A stretch of DNA of 64,000 nt from the NCBI RefSeq assembly GCF_000711725.1, contig NZ_JONP01000013.1, positions 62,001 to 126,000 on the forward strand, read 5' to 3'. Source of the DNA: Roseomonas aerilata DSM 19363. GTDB taxonomy: Bacteria; Pseudomonadota; Alphaproteobacteria; Acetobacterales; Acetobacteraceae. Under the pieces are notes generated by a model. That model was not told the origin of the DNA. It searched no databases and worked only from the letters and a program-made list of their open reading frames with translations. This document shows positions 42,466 through 50,757 of the stretch, piece after piece; position 1 is the first letter of the stretch, and the number at the start of each line of letters is the position of its first letter. Position numbers and translations under genes: made by a program.

Positions 42466-44439
42466 TCAAGTCACGGCTGGCGGGGCTTCTGCCGGGGTCG
42501 CCTCGGCTGAGAGGCAGGCCAGCGCATCGCGGAGGGAGCGGGCCTCGCAGCTTCGCATGCCTTCCTCCCGCAGGGCCGCGAGGACGGGGCTGTCGCGTTC
42601 GGCGCCCCAGACGCCGGCGACGAGCAGGGCGTTGGGGAAGCGGCGTCGCAGGCGGCGGATGGCGTAGCGGGCACTGGTGGCGCCGCTGCCGCCCTCAAGG
42701 GCTGAGAGCACCACGGCGCGGGCTCCTTCCGGCACGGCCGTCCCTGCCTGATTCGTGGCGTCGCGCAGGGCTTCGGCGGGCAGAGTGGTGGCGCCATAGC
42801 CGGCGAGGGTGAGCACCTGGGCGAGCATGGCAGTGGCCTGTTCGTCCAGCCGACCGCGGCCGGCGACGCAGAGGACGGTGCCAGGCTTGGCCCATTCGGC
42901 CGGGGGTGCGGGGGGCGGAGGCGGGGGCGGGGCGTCGGGGCCCGGCGCGCCGTCGTTCTCCCGCTGCACCGGGCCATCGGCCTCGATGGCCGGGGGCTCG
43001 ACGTCCTCGTGCTCGGAGAGGTCGTCCAGCAGCTCGTCCACCCGGGCGCGCAGCACGTCGAGCCGGGCACGGTTGAGGGCGCCGCGGGTCGCGTCCTCCT
43101 GGGCGAGGGAGAGGCCGGGCAGCGCGACGCTGTCGTAGTAGGCGAGGAGCGGCATGCCGCGGAGCTGAAGTTCCGCCTGCTCGGCCAGGCCGTCGGCATC
43201 GCCGGCGAGGGCACGCTGGTAGAAGGCCTCGGGCGGGGCGAGCGCGGCGCGGTCTCCGAGGAGGACGTCGAGGAATTCGAGGCGGTCCACGTGGCGGCCG
43301 AGAACCACCAGGCCGACGGTGAGCGGGGTGGCCAGCAGCAGGCCGATCGGTCCCCAGAGCCAGGCCCAAAAGGCCGTGGCGAGGAGGATGGCGACGGGTG
43401 AGAGGCCGGTGGAGTGGCCATAGACCATCGGCTCCACCGCCTGGGCCATCAACGGCTCGGCGACGGCGAAGAGGATGATGACCCAGATGAGCATCGTCCA
43501 CCCCGGATCCACGGCGATCGCGAGGAGGAGGGGGAAGGCGGCCGCGATGAAGCCGCCGATGAAGGGGACGAAGCGCATCAGCCCCGCGATGACGCCCCAG
43601 AGCAGGGGGTTGGGGATGCCGATGGCCCAGAGCCCGGCGGCGATGCCGAGGCCGAAGGCGGCGTTCATCGCCGTCTGCGCGAGAAAGTAGCGGGAAAGGC
43701 GGGAGGCGGCGTCGTTGATGGCGGCGGTGGTGCGCTGGAGGTCGCGCGAGCCCATCAGCTTGATCACGCGGTCCCGCAGGTCCTCCCGGTAGAGAAGGAG
43801 AAAGACGACGAAGACGATGACGATGCCGGTGGTGGCGACGGGGCCGAGCAGGGGGCCGACGACGCGCTGCATGACGACGAGGAGGCCCGGCGCGGGCTCG
43901 CGCACCTCCACCGGAAGGGGCGGCAGGCCGGACTGCGCGGTGGCTGCCGGAGAGGCGGCGGAGGAATCCTTCGAGGAGAGGCCCTCGCCGAGGGAGCGCA
44001 GCAGCTCCGAGGCGCGGCCGAGCGGGCCATGGTCTCCGAAGAGGCCGGTGAGCTTCTGGGTGACTGTGGCCTGGTAGAAGGGAAGGTCGTTGGCCAGCTC
44101 GGCCAGCTGGCGGCCCATCAGCGCGCCGAGGCCCGCGATCACCGCGACCGCGAGGATGACGCCCAGCATCTCGGAGGCGACGCGGGGCACGCCGATCTTG
44201 CGGAAGGCGCGGACCACCGGTGCCAGCACGAAGGCGAGGAGGATGGCGAGGGCCAGCGGCACCAGCAGCTCGCGGGTGACGTAGAGCACGCCGACAAGGG
44301 CAATGCCGGCATAGAAGACCCCAGGACCGCCATTGGGCACGCCGGCGGCGGCCACCTCGGCGGAGAGGTTGGGGCGGGAAAGGCTGGAGCGCGCCGGCCC
44401 CTGGGCACGGGACGGGCGGGAGGGGACGGAATCCGGCAT
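42466..44439 (-). CDS. AI-2E-family transporter with C-terminal cytosolic domain
   Basis: 657 residues. The N-terminal ~380 residues are an AI-2E/PerM-type membrane protein with about eight helices (YVTRELLVPLALAILLAFVLAPVV, VIAGLMRFVPFIGGFIAAAFPLLLAI, AVEPMVYGHSTGLSP). About 270 further residues follow: a helical region (RARLDVLRARVDELLDDLSEHEDVEPP), a Pro-run linker (residues ~500-515) and a Rossmann-like end (VLCVAGRGRLDEQATAMLAQVLTLAGYG, ARAVVLSALEGGSGATS, NALLVAGVWG). Such long forms occur in alphaproteobacteria. Export of a small molecule is likely. ATG 44439 has GTGGAG at good spacing. Confidence 0.85.
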   Translation of the reverse strand: MPDSVPSRPSRAQGPARSSLSRPNLSAEVAAAGVPNGGPGVFYAGIALVGVLYVTRELLVPLALAILLAFVLAPVVRAFRKIGVPRVASEMLGVILAVAVIAGLGALMGRQLAELANDLPFYQATVTQKLTGLFGDHGPLGRASELLRSLGEGLSSKDSSAASPAATAQSGLPPLPVEVREPAPGLLVVMQRVVGPLLGPVATTGIVIVFVVFLLLYREDLRDRVIKLMGSRDLQRTTAAINDAASRLSRYFLAQTAMNAAFGLGIAAGLWAIGIPNPLLWGVIAGLMRFVPFIGGFIAAAFPLLLAIAVDPGWTMLIWVIILFAVAEPLMAQAVEPMVYGHSTGLSPVAILLATAFWAWLWGPIGLLLATPLTVGLVVLGRHVDRLEFLDVLLGDRAALAPPEAFYQRALAGDADGLAEQAELQLRGMPLLAYYDSVALPGLSLAQEDATRGALNRARLDVLRARVDELLDDLSEHEDVEPPAIEADGPVQRENDGAPGPDAPPPPPPPAPPAEWAKPGTVLCVAGRGRLDEQATAMLAQVLTLAGYGATTLPAEALRDATNQAGTAVPEGARAVVLSALEGGSGATSARYAIRRLRRRFPNALLVAGVWGAERDSPVLAALREEGMRSCEARSLRDALACLSAEATPAEAPPAVT

Positions 44440-44531
44440 TGGCTCCACTTGGTCGAGGACCACCAGGGAACGCGGGCCGGGCGGTTATGTTACGAGGGCG
44501 GAGAAGAACGGCGTCCGATCGAGGGGTGAGG

Positions 44532-44601
44532 CGCCTGGTGACGCCAGGGAGAGAGGGAAGGAAGTCTTTCTCCCCTCGACTTCATCATCATCTTCTTTGG
44601 A
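44532..44601 (+). repeat. Four-hairpin repeat, copy H (H1 fragment only)
   Basis: CTGGTGACGCCAGGGAGAG, an imperfect H1 (44543-44579) and CATCATCATCTTCTTTGG remain. H2-H4 are absent. It is the only copy not placed after a stop codon in its own orientation. It abuts a transposase remnant, suggesting the element was cut by an insertion. Confidence 0.6.
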
Positions 44602-44619
44602 GCTGGCATAGATGAGGGT

Positions 44620-44816
44620 GAGTGGTATCAGCTGGAACCGGTGAGCGGGCTGTTGGCCTATCCGCTCAAGACTTTGTGCCGCTTCAACGGCATCCCGCGC
44701 CAGTCCTTCCCCTGTTCCTCGCCGAGTGCGAGTGGCGCTTCAACTACGGACCCGCCTCGACACTGCGGAAAATCCTAAGCGGATGGGCTAACAACCCGCT
44801 CGACGATCACGGCTGA
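44620..44816 (+). pseudogene. IS1595/IS1016-type transposase remnant (frameshifted)
   Basis: In one frame (44623-44711) is LKTLCRFNGIPRQSFP. After a one-base shift, in the next frame (44712-44816), is LFLAECEWRFNYG, then KILSGWANN and a stop. The joined string FNGIPRQSFxLFLAECEWRFN is the conserved C-terminus of IS1595/IS1016-type transposases. Only about 60 codons remain; no catalytic DDE region or terminal inverted repeats are seen. The region is less GC-rich than its surroundings. Confidence 0.7.
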
Positions 44817-44885
44817 TTCCAGAACACCCCCTTAGCTATGCCAGATCCATAGGTTATTCCCTGAAATGCCCGGTTCTGACATCGG

Positions 44886-45677
44886 TTAAGCTCCTGCTCC
44901 ATCAGGGCCGAGGCCGCCGAAAAAGGCGTTGCGAAGCTGTTTGTCGAGGGGCTGCGGTTCCGTGACGTGCAGCTGCGGCTTCACGGCCTTCCGGTTGAGG
45001 AACCGCCTGATGTTTCCCGAACGGCTGGTGGCGTCCGCATGGCCGATCCGGTAGATCGCGCCCGGGAACGGCAGCCGTTCCAGCGGCGTTCCCGCCTGCT
45101 CGAGCATTCTCTTGATGGCCTTGTGGCTGCCGAGCCATTGGCTGACATATCCCTGGTCCGCCTGCTCGAAGGCGGCGGGGATCCTCAGCAGGTCGGCGCG
45201 GACGATGTGCGAGGTCCCGCAGAACGCGTAGAACCGGCTCTCGTAGGCGAGGACTTCCTCCCCGCCCGAGTACAGGAAGCCGGTTTCGAAGTACCAGCCA
45301 TTGCTCGTCGGGTTGGCCGAGACAAGTTCCGACAGCCGGAACCTCACGAGGTCGTCGTAATCGACCACCATGACATGGCCCTTCGGGCGGCCCGCGATCA
45401 GCCCCGCCAGAATCCTCCCGCCCTTGTCCCGGCGGACCGCCTCTAACCGTTCCTCTTGCGAAGGCGGCAGGATGGCCGGCGCGAAGTCCACCCGGACCAC
45501 ATCAAACCCCGACGGCATGGCCGGAAGATCGGCGCCCCGGTTGGCAACCACGATCGCCTCCCATGCGCCCGAACGCTGGCTCGCTATCGAATGGATGGTC
45601 GCGGCCATCACCTCCTTCATCGATCCCCAGTGACGAACGGTGTCCTGGTGCCGAACGGGGATGACGAAGGTTAGCAT
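44886..45677 (-). CDS. Putative GT-A fold glycosyltransferase
   Basis: 263 residues. MLTFVIPVRHQDTVRHW is a GT-A-like first strand. VMVVDYDDLVRFR supplies a DxD-type metal motif, and SNGWYFETGFLYSGGEEVLAYE follows. I do not recognise a specific family. Galactosyl- or general family-2-like transferases are the best fit. The gene has a lower GC content and different codon use than its neighbours and lies next to the transposase remnant, which suggests transfer. No gene on the same strand adjoins it closely. Confidence 0.65.
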   Translation of the reverse strand: MLTFVIPVRHQDTVRHWGSMKEVMAATIHSIASQRSGAWEAIVVANRGADLPAMPSGFDVVRVDFAPAILPPSQEERLEAVRRDKGGRILAGLIAGRPKGHVMVVDYDDLVRFRLSELVSANPTSNGWYFETGFLYSGGEEVLAYESRFYAFCGTSHIVRADLLRIPAAFEQADQGYVSQWLGSHKAIKRMLEQAGTPLERLPFPGAIYRIGHADATSRSGNIRRFLNRKAVKPQLHVTEPQPLDKQLRNAFFGGLGPDGAGA

Positions 45678-45773
45678 CGAGGGGACCTCTCCAGTCGGAC
45701 CGGCACCTTCCCCTATGTCAGGTGCCGATGGAAGCGGCGTCCAGGAACGTCGCCAGGCAGGCGGGGCGGCAAG

Positions 45774-46277
45774 TCAGCCGGTTTCGATCCGCACCTCCTT
45801 GTCATGGGCCCAGCCGATCTCCGGGTTGAGGGCAAGGCGCCCCGCGCCGCGTTTCGTCGGCTTGATCACGAGGGGCTCCGCGCCGGGATTCTCCCGCATC
45901 CAGTCCCTCGCGCGCAGCATCGCGGCGAGGCTGGTTTCTCCGCCCAGGCTGTAGCGGATGCCGTTCCACTGGAACCAGGCAACCGGCTGGCCGGGCACGC
46001 CACGCGCGCCGTCGAGCCGCTCCCAGCCGGGATGGGCTTGCGCCAGCGGCTGGATGAAATGCTCCAGCAGGCTGGCAAAGTCCGGATACTCGCCGGGGCG
46101 ACTCGCCTTGGAGCCGTGCTCCTCCTCCTCGAAATCAGGATCGAACGCGGCGGTCGCGCCACCACCGCGCCGGCGGGCCTTGGGCCCGCGCAAGGCCATG
46201 CCGACGACGACGCCAAGCAGCAGGATGCCGAAGATCACAAGCCCCATCGGACTCATAAAGACCTGGAGCTTGCCCAT
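45774..46277 (-). CDS. Hypothetical membrane-anchored protein
   Basis: 167 residues. After MGKLQVFMSP comes one membrane helix (MGLVIFGILLLGVVVGMAL). A basic and acidic linker (PKARRRGGG, DFEEEEHG) and a soluble domain follow (YPDFASLLEHFIQPLAQAHPGWERLDGARG, WFQWNGIRYSLGGETSLAAMLRARDWMREN, read in parts). No family is recognised. I chose ATG 46277 over an in-frame TTG upstream. It is 82 bp from the Na/Pi symporter gene on the same strand. Confidence 0.65.
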   Translation of the reverse strand: MGKLQVFMSPMGLVIFGILLLGVVVGMALRGPKARRRGGGATAAFDPDFEEEEHGSKASRPGEYPDFASLLEHFIQPLAQAHPGWERLDGARGVPGQPVAWFQWNGIRYSLGGETSLAAMLRARDWMRENPGAEPLVIKPTKRGAGRLALNPEIGWAHDKEVRIETG

Positions 46278-46359
46278 CCCGAACCCCGCCCTCGTGCCGC
46301 GCCTTTCTGCCACCTCCGCGCGGCGCCGCAAACATGCGACGCCCCGGCCGGTCGGAAGT

Positions 46360-48015
46360 TCAGGCCGCCGGCGCGGCCCGCAGGCGGCTGACGCGCAACA
46401 AGCCCTCGCGCTCCAGCAGGGGGTGGGCCAGGGCGGCGAGGTGCCCGGCGATGCCCTTGAGGTCGCGGGTCACGTCCAGCGCCAGGCGGGCGGTGGCGGC
46501 GGAGGCGTCGTCGGCGCTGCGGCCGAGCCGGTCGGCGGCGGCGCGCTCGGCCCGGCGCCAGGCTTCCTTCTCCACTACGAGCTGACGGGCGGCGGCCGTG
46601 TCGGCCCCCATGAAGACGGCGACGGCGAGGCGGAGCTGGGCGATGGCGCGGTGGTGCAGGGCGACGAGTTCGTCGGCCAGCTCGGGCGTGAGCTGCGTGC
46701 CGCGGCGGGCGGCACGGGTGGCGTGGCGGGCCAGCCCGCGCTCGACGATGTCGCCCACGTGCTCGAGCACGATGGCAAGGTCGCGGATCTCCTCAAGGCG
46801 CGTCGCCTCGGCGGGGGTGAGAGATTCGCGGGGGAGGCCGGCCAGGTAGGCGTGGACGGCGTGGTGGAGGTTGTCCACGACGTCGTCGCGCCGGGCGGTC
46901 GCACGGGCGCGCTCGATATCGGCGCGGCGGAGGGCGGCGGCGGCGTCGCGCAGCATGGCCTCCACCTCGTCGGCGATGCGCAGCGCCTCCCGCGCGGCGT
47001 TGGAGAGGGCGACGGCGGGGGTGGAGAAGGCCTCGGGGTCGAGATAGCGGGGGGCTGCGGCGTCGGCGGCCGCGGGCGGCGCGGGAAGCAGGCGGGCGAG
47101 GACGCGCGCGAAGGGCGTGAGGAAGGGCAGGCTCGCAAGGGCGAGGAGGAGGTTGAAGGCGAGGTGGGCGTTCGCCACCAGCCGCGCCGGCGCGGGATCG
47201 AGGGCGCGGAGCGCCTCGGTGAGCGGGCCGAGCAGGGCGAGCGCGACGAGGGCGCCCAGCAGGCGGTTCAGCAGGTTGCCGAGCGGCAGGCGCTGGCGCG
47301 AGAGGTCCCGCGCCTCCTCCCCGCGAGCGGCGAGGACGGGGGTGACGGCGCTGCCGAGATTGGCGCCAAGGACCATGGCGACCGCGGCCTCCGGACCGAG
47401 CGCCCCGGCGCCGGCCAGCGACCCCACGAGGAGGACGGCCGCGACCGAGGAGTGCATCGCCCAGGCGAGCAGGGCCGCGGCGAGGAGGTTGAGTAGCGGC
47501 GAGCCGGCGAGAAGGTGCAGGACCTCCCGGAAGGCGGGGGAGGCCTGGAGCGGCGCCATGCTGTCGAGCATGAGGTGCAGGGCGGCGAGCATGAGGCCAA
47601 GGCCCATGACCGCGCGCCCGGCCTCGCGCTGGCGGAGCTTGGGGCGCCGGTAGGCGGCCCAGCCGAGGAAGAGGAGGGCAGGGAAGACCGCCCGCACGTC
47701 GAAGGAGAGAAGCTGGACGATCAGCGCCGTGCCGACATTGGCGCCGAGCATGGCCGCCAGCGCCGGTTCCAGCCCCAGCGCCCCGCGGGCCGCGAGGCCG
47801 CCGACCATGAGGGCGGCGGCGGTGCTGCTCTGAAGGGCGGCGGTGACGCCGAGCCCGGCGAGGAAGGCGCGGGGGCGGGAGCCGAGGGCGACGTTGACCG
47901 CGCGGCGGAGGTTGGCCCCGAAGGCCCGTTCCACCCCGCGCTGCACGAGGTGCAGCCCGAAGAGGAGGAGGGCGGCCTCCCCTGCCAGCTCGATCAGGAG
48001 TCGCAATGCGTCCAA
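46360..48015 (-). CDS. Na/Pi cotransporter family protein with PhoU-like C-terminus
   Basis: 551 residues. Two PNaS repeats carry the paired QSS-type motifs (ALQSSTAAALMVGGLAA and AMHSSVAAVLLVGSLAG), each followed by ML/VLGANxGTA or SAV. After about 330 residues a PhoU-like helical domain follows (LSNAAREALRIADEVEAMLRDA, VLEHVGDIVERGLARHA). It is a sodium-driven phosphate uptake or export protein. No ATG lies near the first helix. I chose TTG 48015, which has GGAGG 5 nt upstream and starts LDALRLLIELAG. Confidence 0.9.
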   Translation of the reverse strand: MDALRLLIELAGEAALLLFGLHLVQRGVERAFGANLRRAVNVALGSRPRAFLAGLGVTAALQSSTAAALMVGGLAARGALGLEPALAAMLGANVGTALIVQLLSFDVRAVFPALLFLGWAAYRRPKLRQREAGRAVMGLGLMLAALHLMLDSMAPLQASPAFREVLHLLAGSPLLNLLAAALLAWAMHSSVAAVLLVGSLAGAGALGPEAAVAMVLGANLGSAVTPVLAARGEEARDLSRQRLPLGNLLNRLLGALVALALLGPLTEALRALDPAPARLVANAHLAFNLLLALASLPFLTPFARVLARLLPAPPAAADAAAPRYLDPEAFSTPAVALSNAAREALRIADEVEAMLRDAAAALRRADIERARATARRDDVVDNLHHAVHAYLAGLPRESLTPAEATRLEEIRDLAIVLEHVGDIVERGLARHATRAARRGTQLTPELADELVALHHRAIAQLRLAVAVFMGADTAAARQLVVEKEAWRRAERAAADRLGRSADDASAATARLALDVTRDLKGIAGHLAALAHPLLEREGLLRVSRLRAAPAA

Positions 48016-48181
48016 CAGGTCCTCCCGCGGAGGGGTGTCATTAAAGCGCCATCGGGGCCGGCGTGCACGCGGAATGTGGAAGGCCGGGCATCGGACCTTG
48101 GAAGGGTGCAAACGGGCCGGGCTTCCCCCAACGCGGCCGGTGCCGATAGGCTGCACCCACCATTCCCGGGAGAGAGCAGCC

Positions 48182-49162
48182 ATGAGCGGCACCTATGATC
48201 GGGCGGAGGCCAAGGAGTTTGCCCGCGCCCACCTGCGCGGCATCTGGTGCGCGGCGCCGACACCCTTCCGGGCGGACCTGTCGCTGAACGAGTCGGGCTT
48301 CCGGGCGAACCTCCGCTACTGGTTCACCGAACTGGGCGTGGACGGCGTCTTCGTCGCGGGGAAGCAGGGCGAGTTCTTCTCGATGTCCGTCGAGGAGCGG
48401 AAGCGGTGCTTCTCCATCGCGGCCGAGGTGGCGCGGGAGACGGGCAAGCGGAGCATCATGTCCTGCTCCGACGGGAACCTGGACACGGTGCTGGAGCTGG
48501 CCGCCCATGCGGAGGCCTGCGGGGCGGACTTCATTGTGGTGCACGCGCCCGTGCTGCACTTCCTGCACGACCGCGACGAGACGCTGGTGGAGTACTACCG
48601 CTATATCAGCGAGCGCACGCGGCTCGGCATCGCCATGTGGTCGCATCCGGACAGCGGCTATCTGATGAGCCCCGACCTCTGCCTGCGGATCGCGGAGATC
48701 CCGAGCATCGTCGCGATCAAGTACTCCGTGCCGCGGGAGATGTACTCGGAACTGTCCCGCCGGGCGGGCGACGCGCTGCTGGTGAGCACGGCCAGTGAGG
48801 ACGAGTGGCTCGACAACATCCTGGAACTCGGATGGCGGCTCTATCTCTGCTCCTCCCCGCCCGCGATGCTGCAGACGGCGGGCGACACGCGGATGCGGGA
48901 ATACACCGACCTCGCCTTCGCCGGGCGGGCCGAGGAGGCGCGGCGGGTCTTCGACAGCCTGGCCCCGGTGCGGCAGGCGATCCGCTCCACCAAGCCCGGC
49001 GGCAAGCCGCCGGCGCACACGAAGTACTGGATGGAGCTGCTGGGCCAGGCGGGCGGGCCGGTGCGGCGGCCGATGCTGCAACTGACCGAGGCGGAGCGGG
49101 CGGCGACGCGGGCGGCCTTCGAGGGCTGCGGGCTGCGGCCCATCCGGCAGGCGGCGGAGTAG
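48182..49162 (+). CDS. DapA-family (dihydrodipicolinate synthase-like) lyase
   Basis: 326-residue TIM-barrel aldolase. The Schiff-base lysine is Lys180 in IVAIKYSV. The loop equivalent to GTTGE reads AGKQGEF, so the Thr-Thr pair of true DapA is missing. The enzyme is therefore probably an aldolase or dehydratase acting on another keto acid. GFRANLRYWFTELGVDGVFV and SCSDGNLDTVLELAAHAEACGADFIVV (read in parts) are typical barrel strands. The gene heads the catabolic cluster, and copy I of the repeat lies between it and the next gene. Confidence 0.88.
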   Translation: MSGTYDRAEAKEFARAHLRGIWCAAPTPFRADLSLNESGFRANLRYWFTELGVDGVFVAGKQGEFFSMSVEERKRCFSIAAEVARETGKRSIMSCSDGNLDTVLELAAHAEACGADFIVVHAPVLHFLHDRDETLVEYYRYISERTRLGIAMWSHPDSGYLMSPDLCLRIAEIPSIVAIKYSVPREMYSELSRRAGDALLVSTASEDEWLDNILELGWRLYLCSSPPAMLQTAGDTRMREYTDLAFAGRAEEARRVFDSLAPVRQAIRSTKPGGKPPAHTKYWMELLGQAGGPVRRPMLQLTEAERAATRAAFEGCGLRPIRQAAE

Positions 49163-49242
49163 GAAGGCCGGGGAAGGAATTCCCCCGGACCCCCGTCTTT
49201 TTTCTGTCTGATAAAAAAAAGGAGGGGGTCCGGGGGAGTTCA
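49163..49242 (+). repeat. Four-hairpin repeat family, copy I (two H1 ends tail to tail; bidirectional terminator)
   Basis: A short H1 (CCGGGG/CCCCCGG around AAGGAATT, 49169-49188) is followed by ACCCCCGTCTTTTTT. A mirrored half-copy then follows. TCCCCCGGACCCCC (49181-49194) and GGGGGTCCGGGGGA (49224-49237) are exact reverse complements, and the T6 and A8 runs extend the stem. No H2-H4. Confidence 0.8.
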
Positions 49243-49274
49243 CCTCCCGCGGCCTTGCTTCCCGGAGACCGGCA

Positions 49275-49811
49275 ATGAAGAAGCCCTTCGACTTCAAGGC
49301 ATGGATCGCGGAGAACGAGCACCTGCTGAAGCCCCCCGTGGGCAACAAGCTGCTGTTCGAGGACGCGGAGACGGTCGTGCAGATCGTCGGCGGGCCGAAC
49401 CAGCGCGTGGACTTCCACGACGACCCTGTGGAGGAGTTCTTCTACCAGCTGCGCGGCGACATGGTGCTGAAGGTGCACATGGACGGGCGCATCCAGGACA
49501 TCCCCATCCGCGAGGGGCAGGTCTTTCTGCTGCCCAAGCACACCCCGCACTCGCCTCAGCGACCACAGGCCGGCTCAGTCGGGCTGGTGGTGGAAGGCCG
49601 CCGGCCCGAGGGCGTGAAGGACGCCTTCGAGTGGTACTGTTTCACGTGCAACGGGCGGGTCCACCGGATCGAGCTGGTGGTGAAGGACATCGTGAAGGAC
49701 CTGCCGCCGCTCTACGCCGAGTTCTACGCGAGCGAGGAGAAGCGCACCTGCCCGCATTGCGGCACGCTGCACCCCGGCAAGACGCCGCCGGAGGGCTGGG
49801 TGAGCCTGTGA
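49275..49811 (+). CDS. 3-hydroxyanthranilate 3,4-dioxygenase
   Basis: Opens the ring of 3-hydroxyanthranilate to 2-amino-3-carboxymuconate semialdehyde, in the kynurenine / aminobenzoate pathway. 178-residue cupin. Iron ligands are His48, Glu54 and His92. The bacterial second metal site has Cys122-x2-Cys125 and Cys159-x2-Cys162. All seven sit exactly three residues earlier than in the Cupriavidus enzyme (His51, Glu57, His95, Cys125, 128, 162, 165). The function is therefore secure. The stop overlaps the next gene by GTGA, so the hydrolase is co-translated. Confidence 0.95.
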   Translation: MKKPFDFKAWIAENEHLLKPPVGNKLLFEDAETVVQIVGGPNQRVDFHDDPVEEFFYQLRGDMVLKVHMDGRIQDIPIREGQVFLLPKHTPHSPQRPQAGSVGLVVEGRRPEGVKDAFEWYCFTCNGRVHRIELVVKDIVKDLPPLYAEFYASEEKRTCPHCGTLHPGKTPPEGWVSL

Positions 49812-50659
49812 TCCGCCACCCCGACGGCAGCGAGGCGCCGCCCCTGCCTGAGACGCGCTTCGCCGAGCTGGACGCGGCGGCGCTCGGGCTGGAGCACGGG
49901 CGGATCTCCTTCATGGAGGCCGGGGAGGGGCCGGAGGCGGTGCTGCTGATGCACGGCATCGGCTCCAACTCCACCGGCTGGCGCTTCGTGCTGCCGGCGC
50001 TGGCACGGCGAGCGCGCGTGGTCGCCTGGAACGCGCCGGGCTACTGGCTTTCCGCCGATTTCGCGGCGGAGGCGCCGGCGGCAACCGATTACGCGCGGGC
50101 GGCGGTCGCGCTGCTCGATGCGCTGGGGATCGGGCGGGCGCATGTCGTGGGCTCCTCCTTCGGCTCGATGGTGGGCGCCGTGATGGCGGCGGAGCACCCG
50201 GCGCGGGTGGGGCGGCTGGCGCTGCTCGGGGCCTCCCGCGGGCAGCGCTGGAAGCCGGAGGCCGAGCGGGTGCGGATGCTGGCGATGCGCGCGGAGAGCG
50301 TGGCCGAGGGCGGCATGGCGCTGGCGCGGAAGCGCTGGTCGAACCTCGTCGCGCCCGGCACGCCGGAGGTGGTGGCGGACTGGGTGCGGGGCTCGCTCGC
50401 CGCGACCCATGCGAAGGGGCTGATGCGCTCGGCACGGGCGAGCGACGCGACGGACACGCTCGACTTCGCGCCGCGCATCCGGGCGCCGACGCTCGTGCTG
50501 GTGGGCAGCGAGGACCGGGTGAACCCGCCCGAGGTCAGCCGCGCCCTGGCCGGGGCCATCCCCGGCGCCGTGCTGGCGATGCAGCCGGGCATCGGCCACC
50601 AGGCCAAGCTGGAGGCACCCGCCGACACGGTCGCGCGGCTGGAGCGGCACCTCTTCTGA
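49808..50659 (+). CDS. Alpha/beta hydrolase
   Basis: 283 residues. Oxyanion motif LLMHGIGSNSTGW. Nucleophile elbow GSSFGSM with Ser117. Acid Asp236 in LVGSEDRVNPP and base His264 in GIGHQAKLE complete the triad. It resembles meta-cleavage C-C hydrolases and esterases, and co-translation with the dioxygenase suggests it acts on a ring-cleavage product or releases an aromatic substrate. The exact reaction is inferred. GTG 49808 is used by overlap with the dioxygenase stop. Confidence 0.87.
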   Translation: MIRHPDGSEAPPLPETRFAELDAAALGLEHGRISFMEAGEGPEAVLLMHGIGSNSTGWRFVLPALARRARVVAWNAPGYWLSADFAAEAPAATDYARAAVALLDALGIGRAHVVGSSFGSMVGAVMAAEHPARVGRLALLGASRGQRWKPEAERVRMLAMRAESVAEGGMALARKRWSNLVAPGTPEVVADWVRGSLAATHAKGLMRSARASDATDTLDFAPRIRAPTLVLVGSEDRVNPPEVSRALAGAIPGAVLAMQPGIGHQAKLEAPADTVARLERHLF

Positions 50660-50757
50660 TTGCGGGTGCGGGGCGCGCCCCGCGAAGGTTTGCTGAACAG
50701 GCCGGGCCTTCGGGGCGGCCCGAAACCTGCATCGGCCCCGGGCAGAGGATCACCGTA

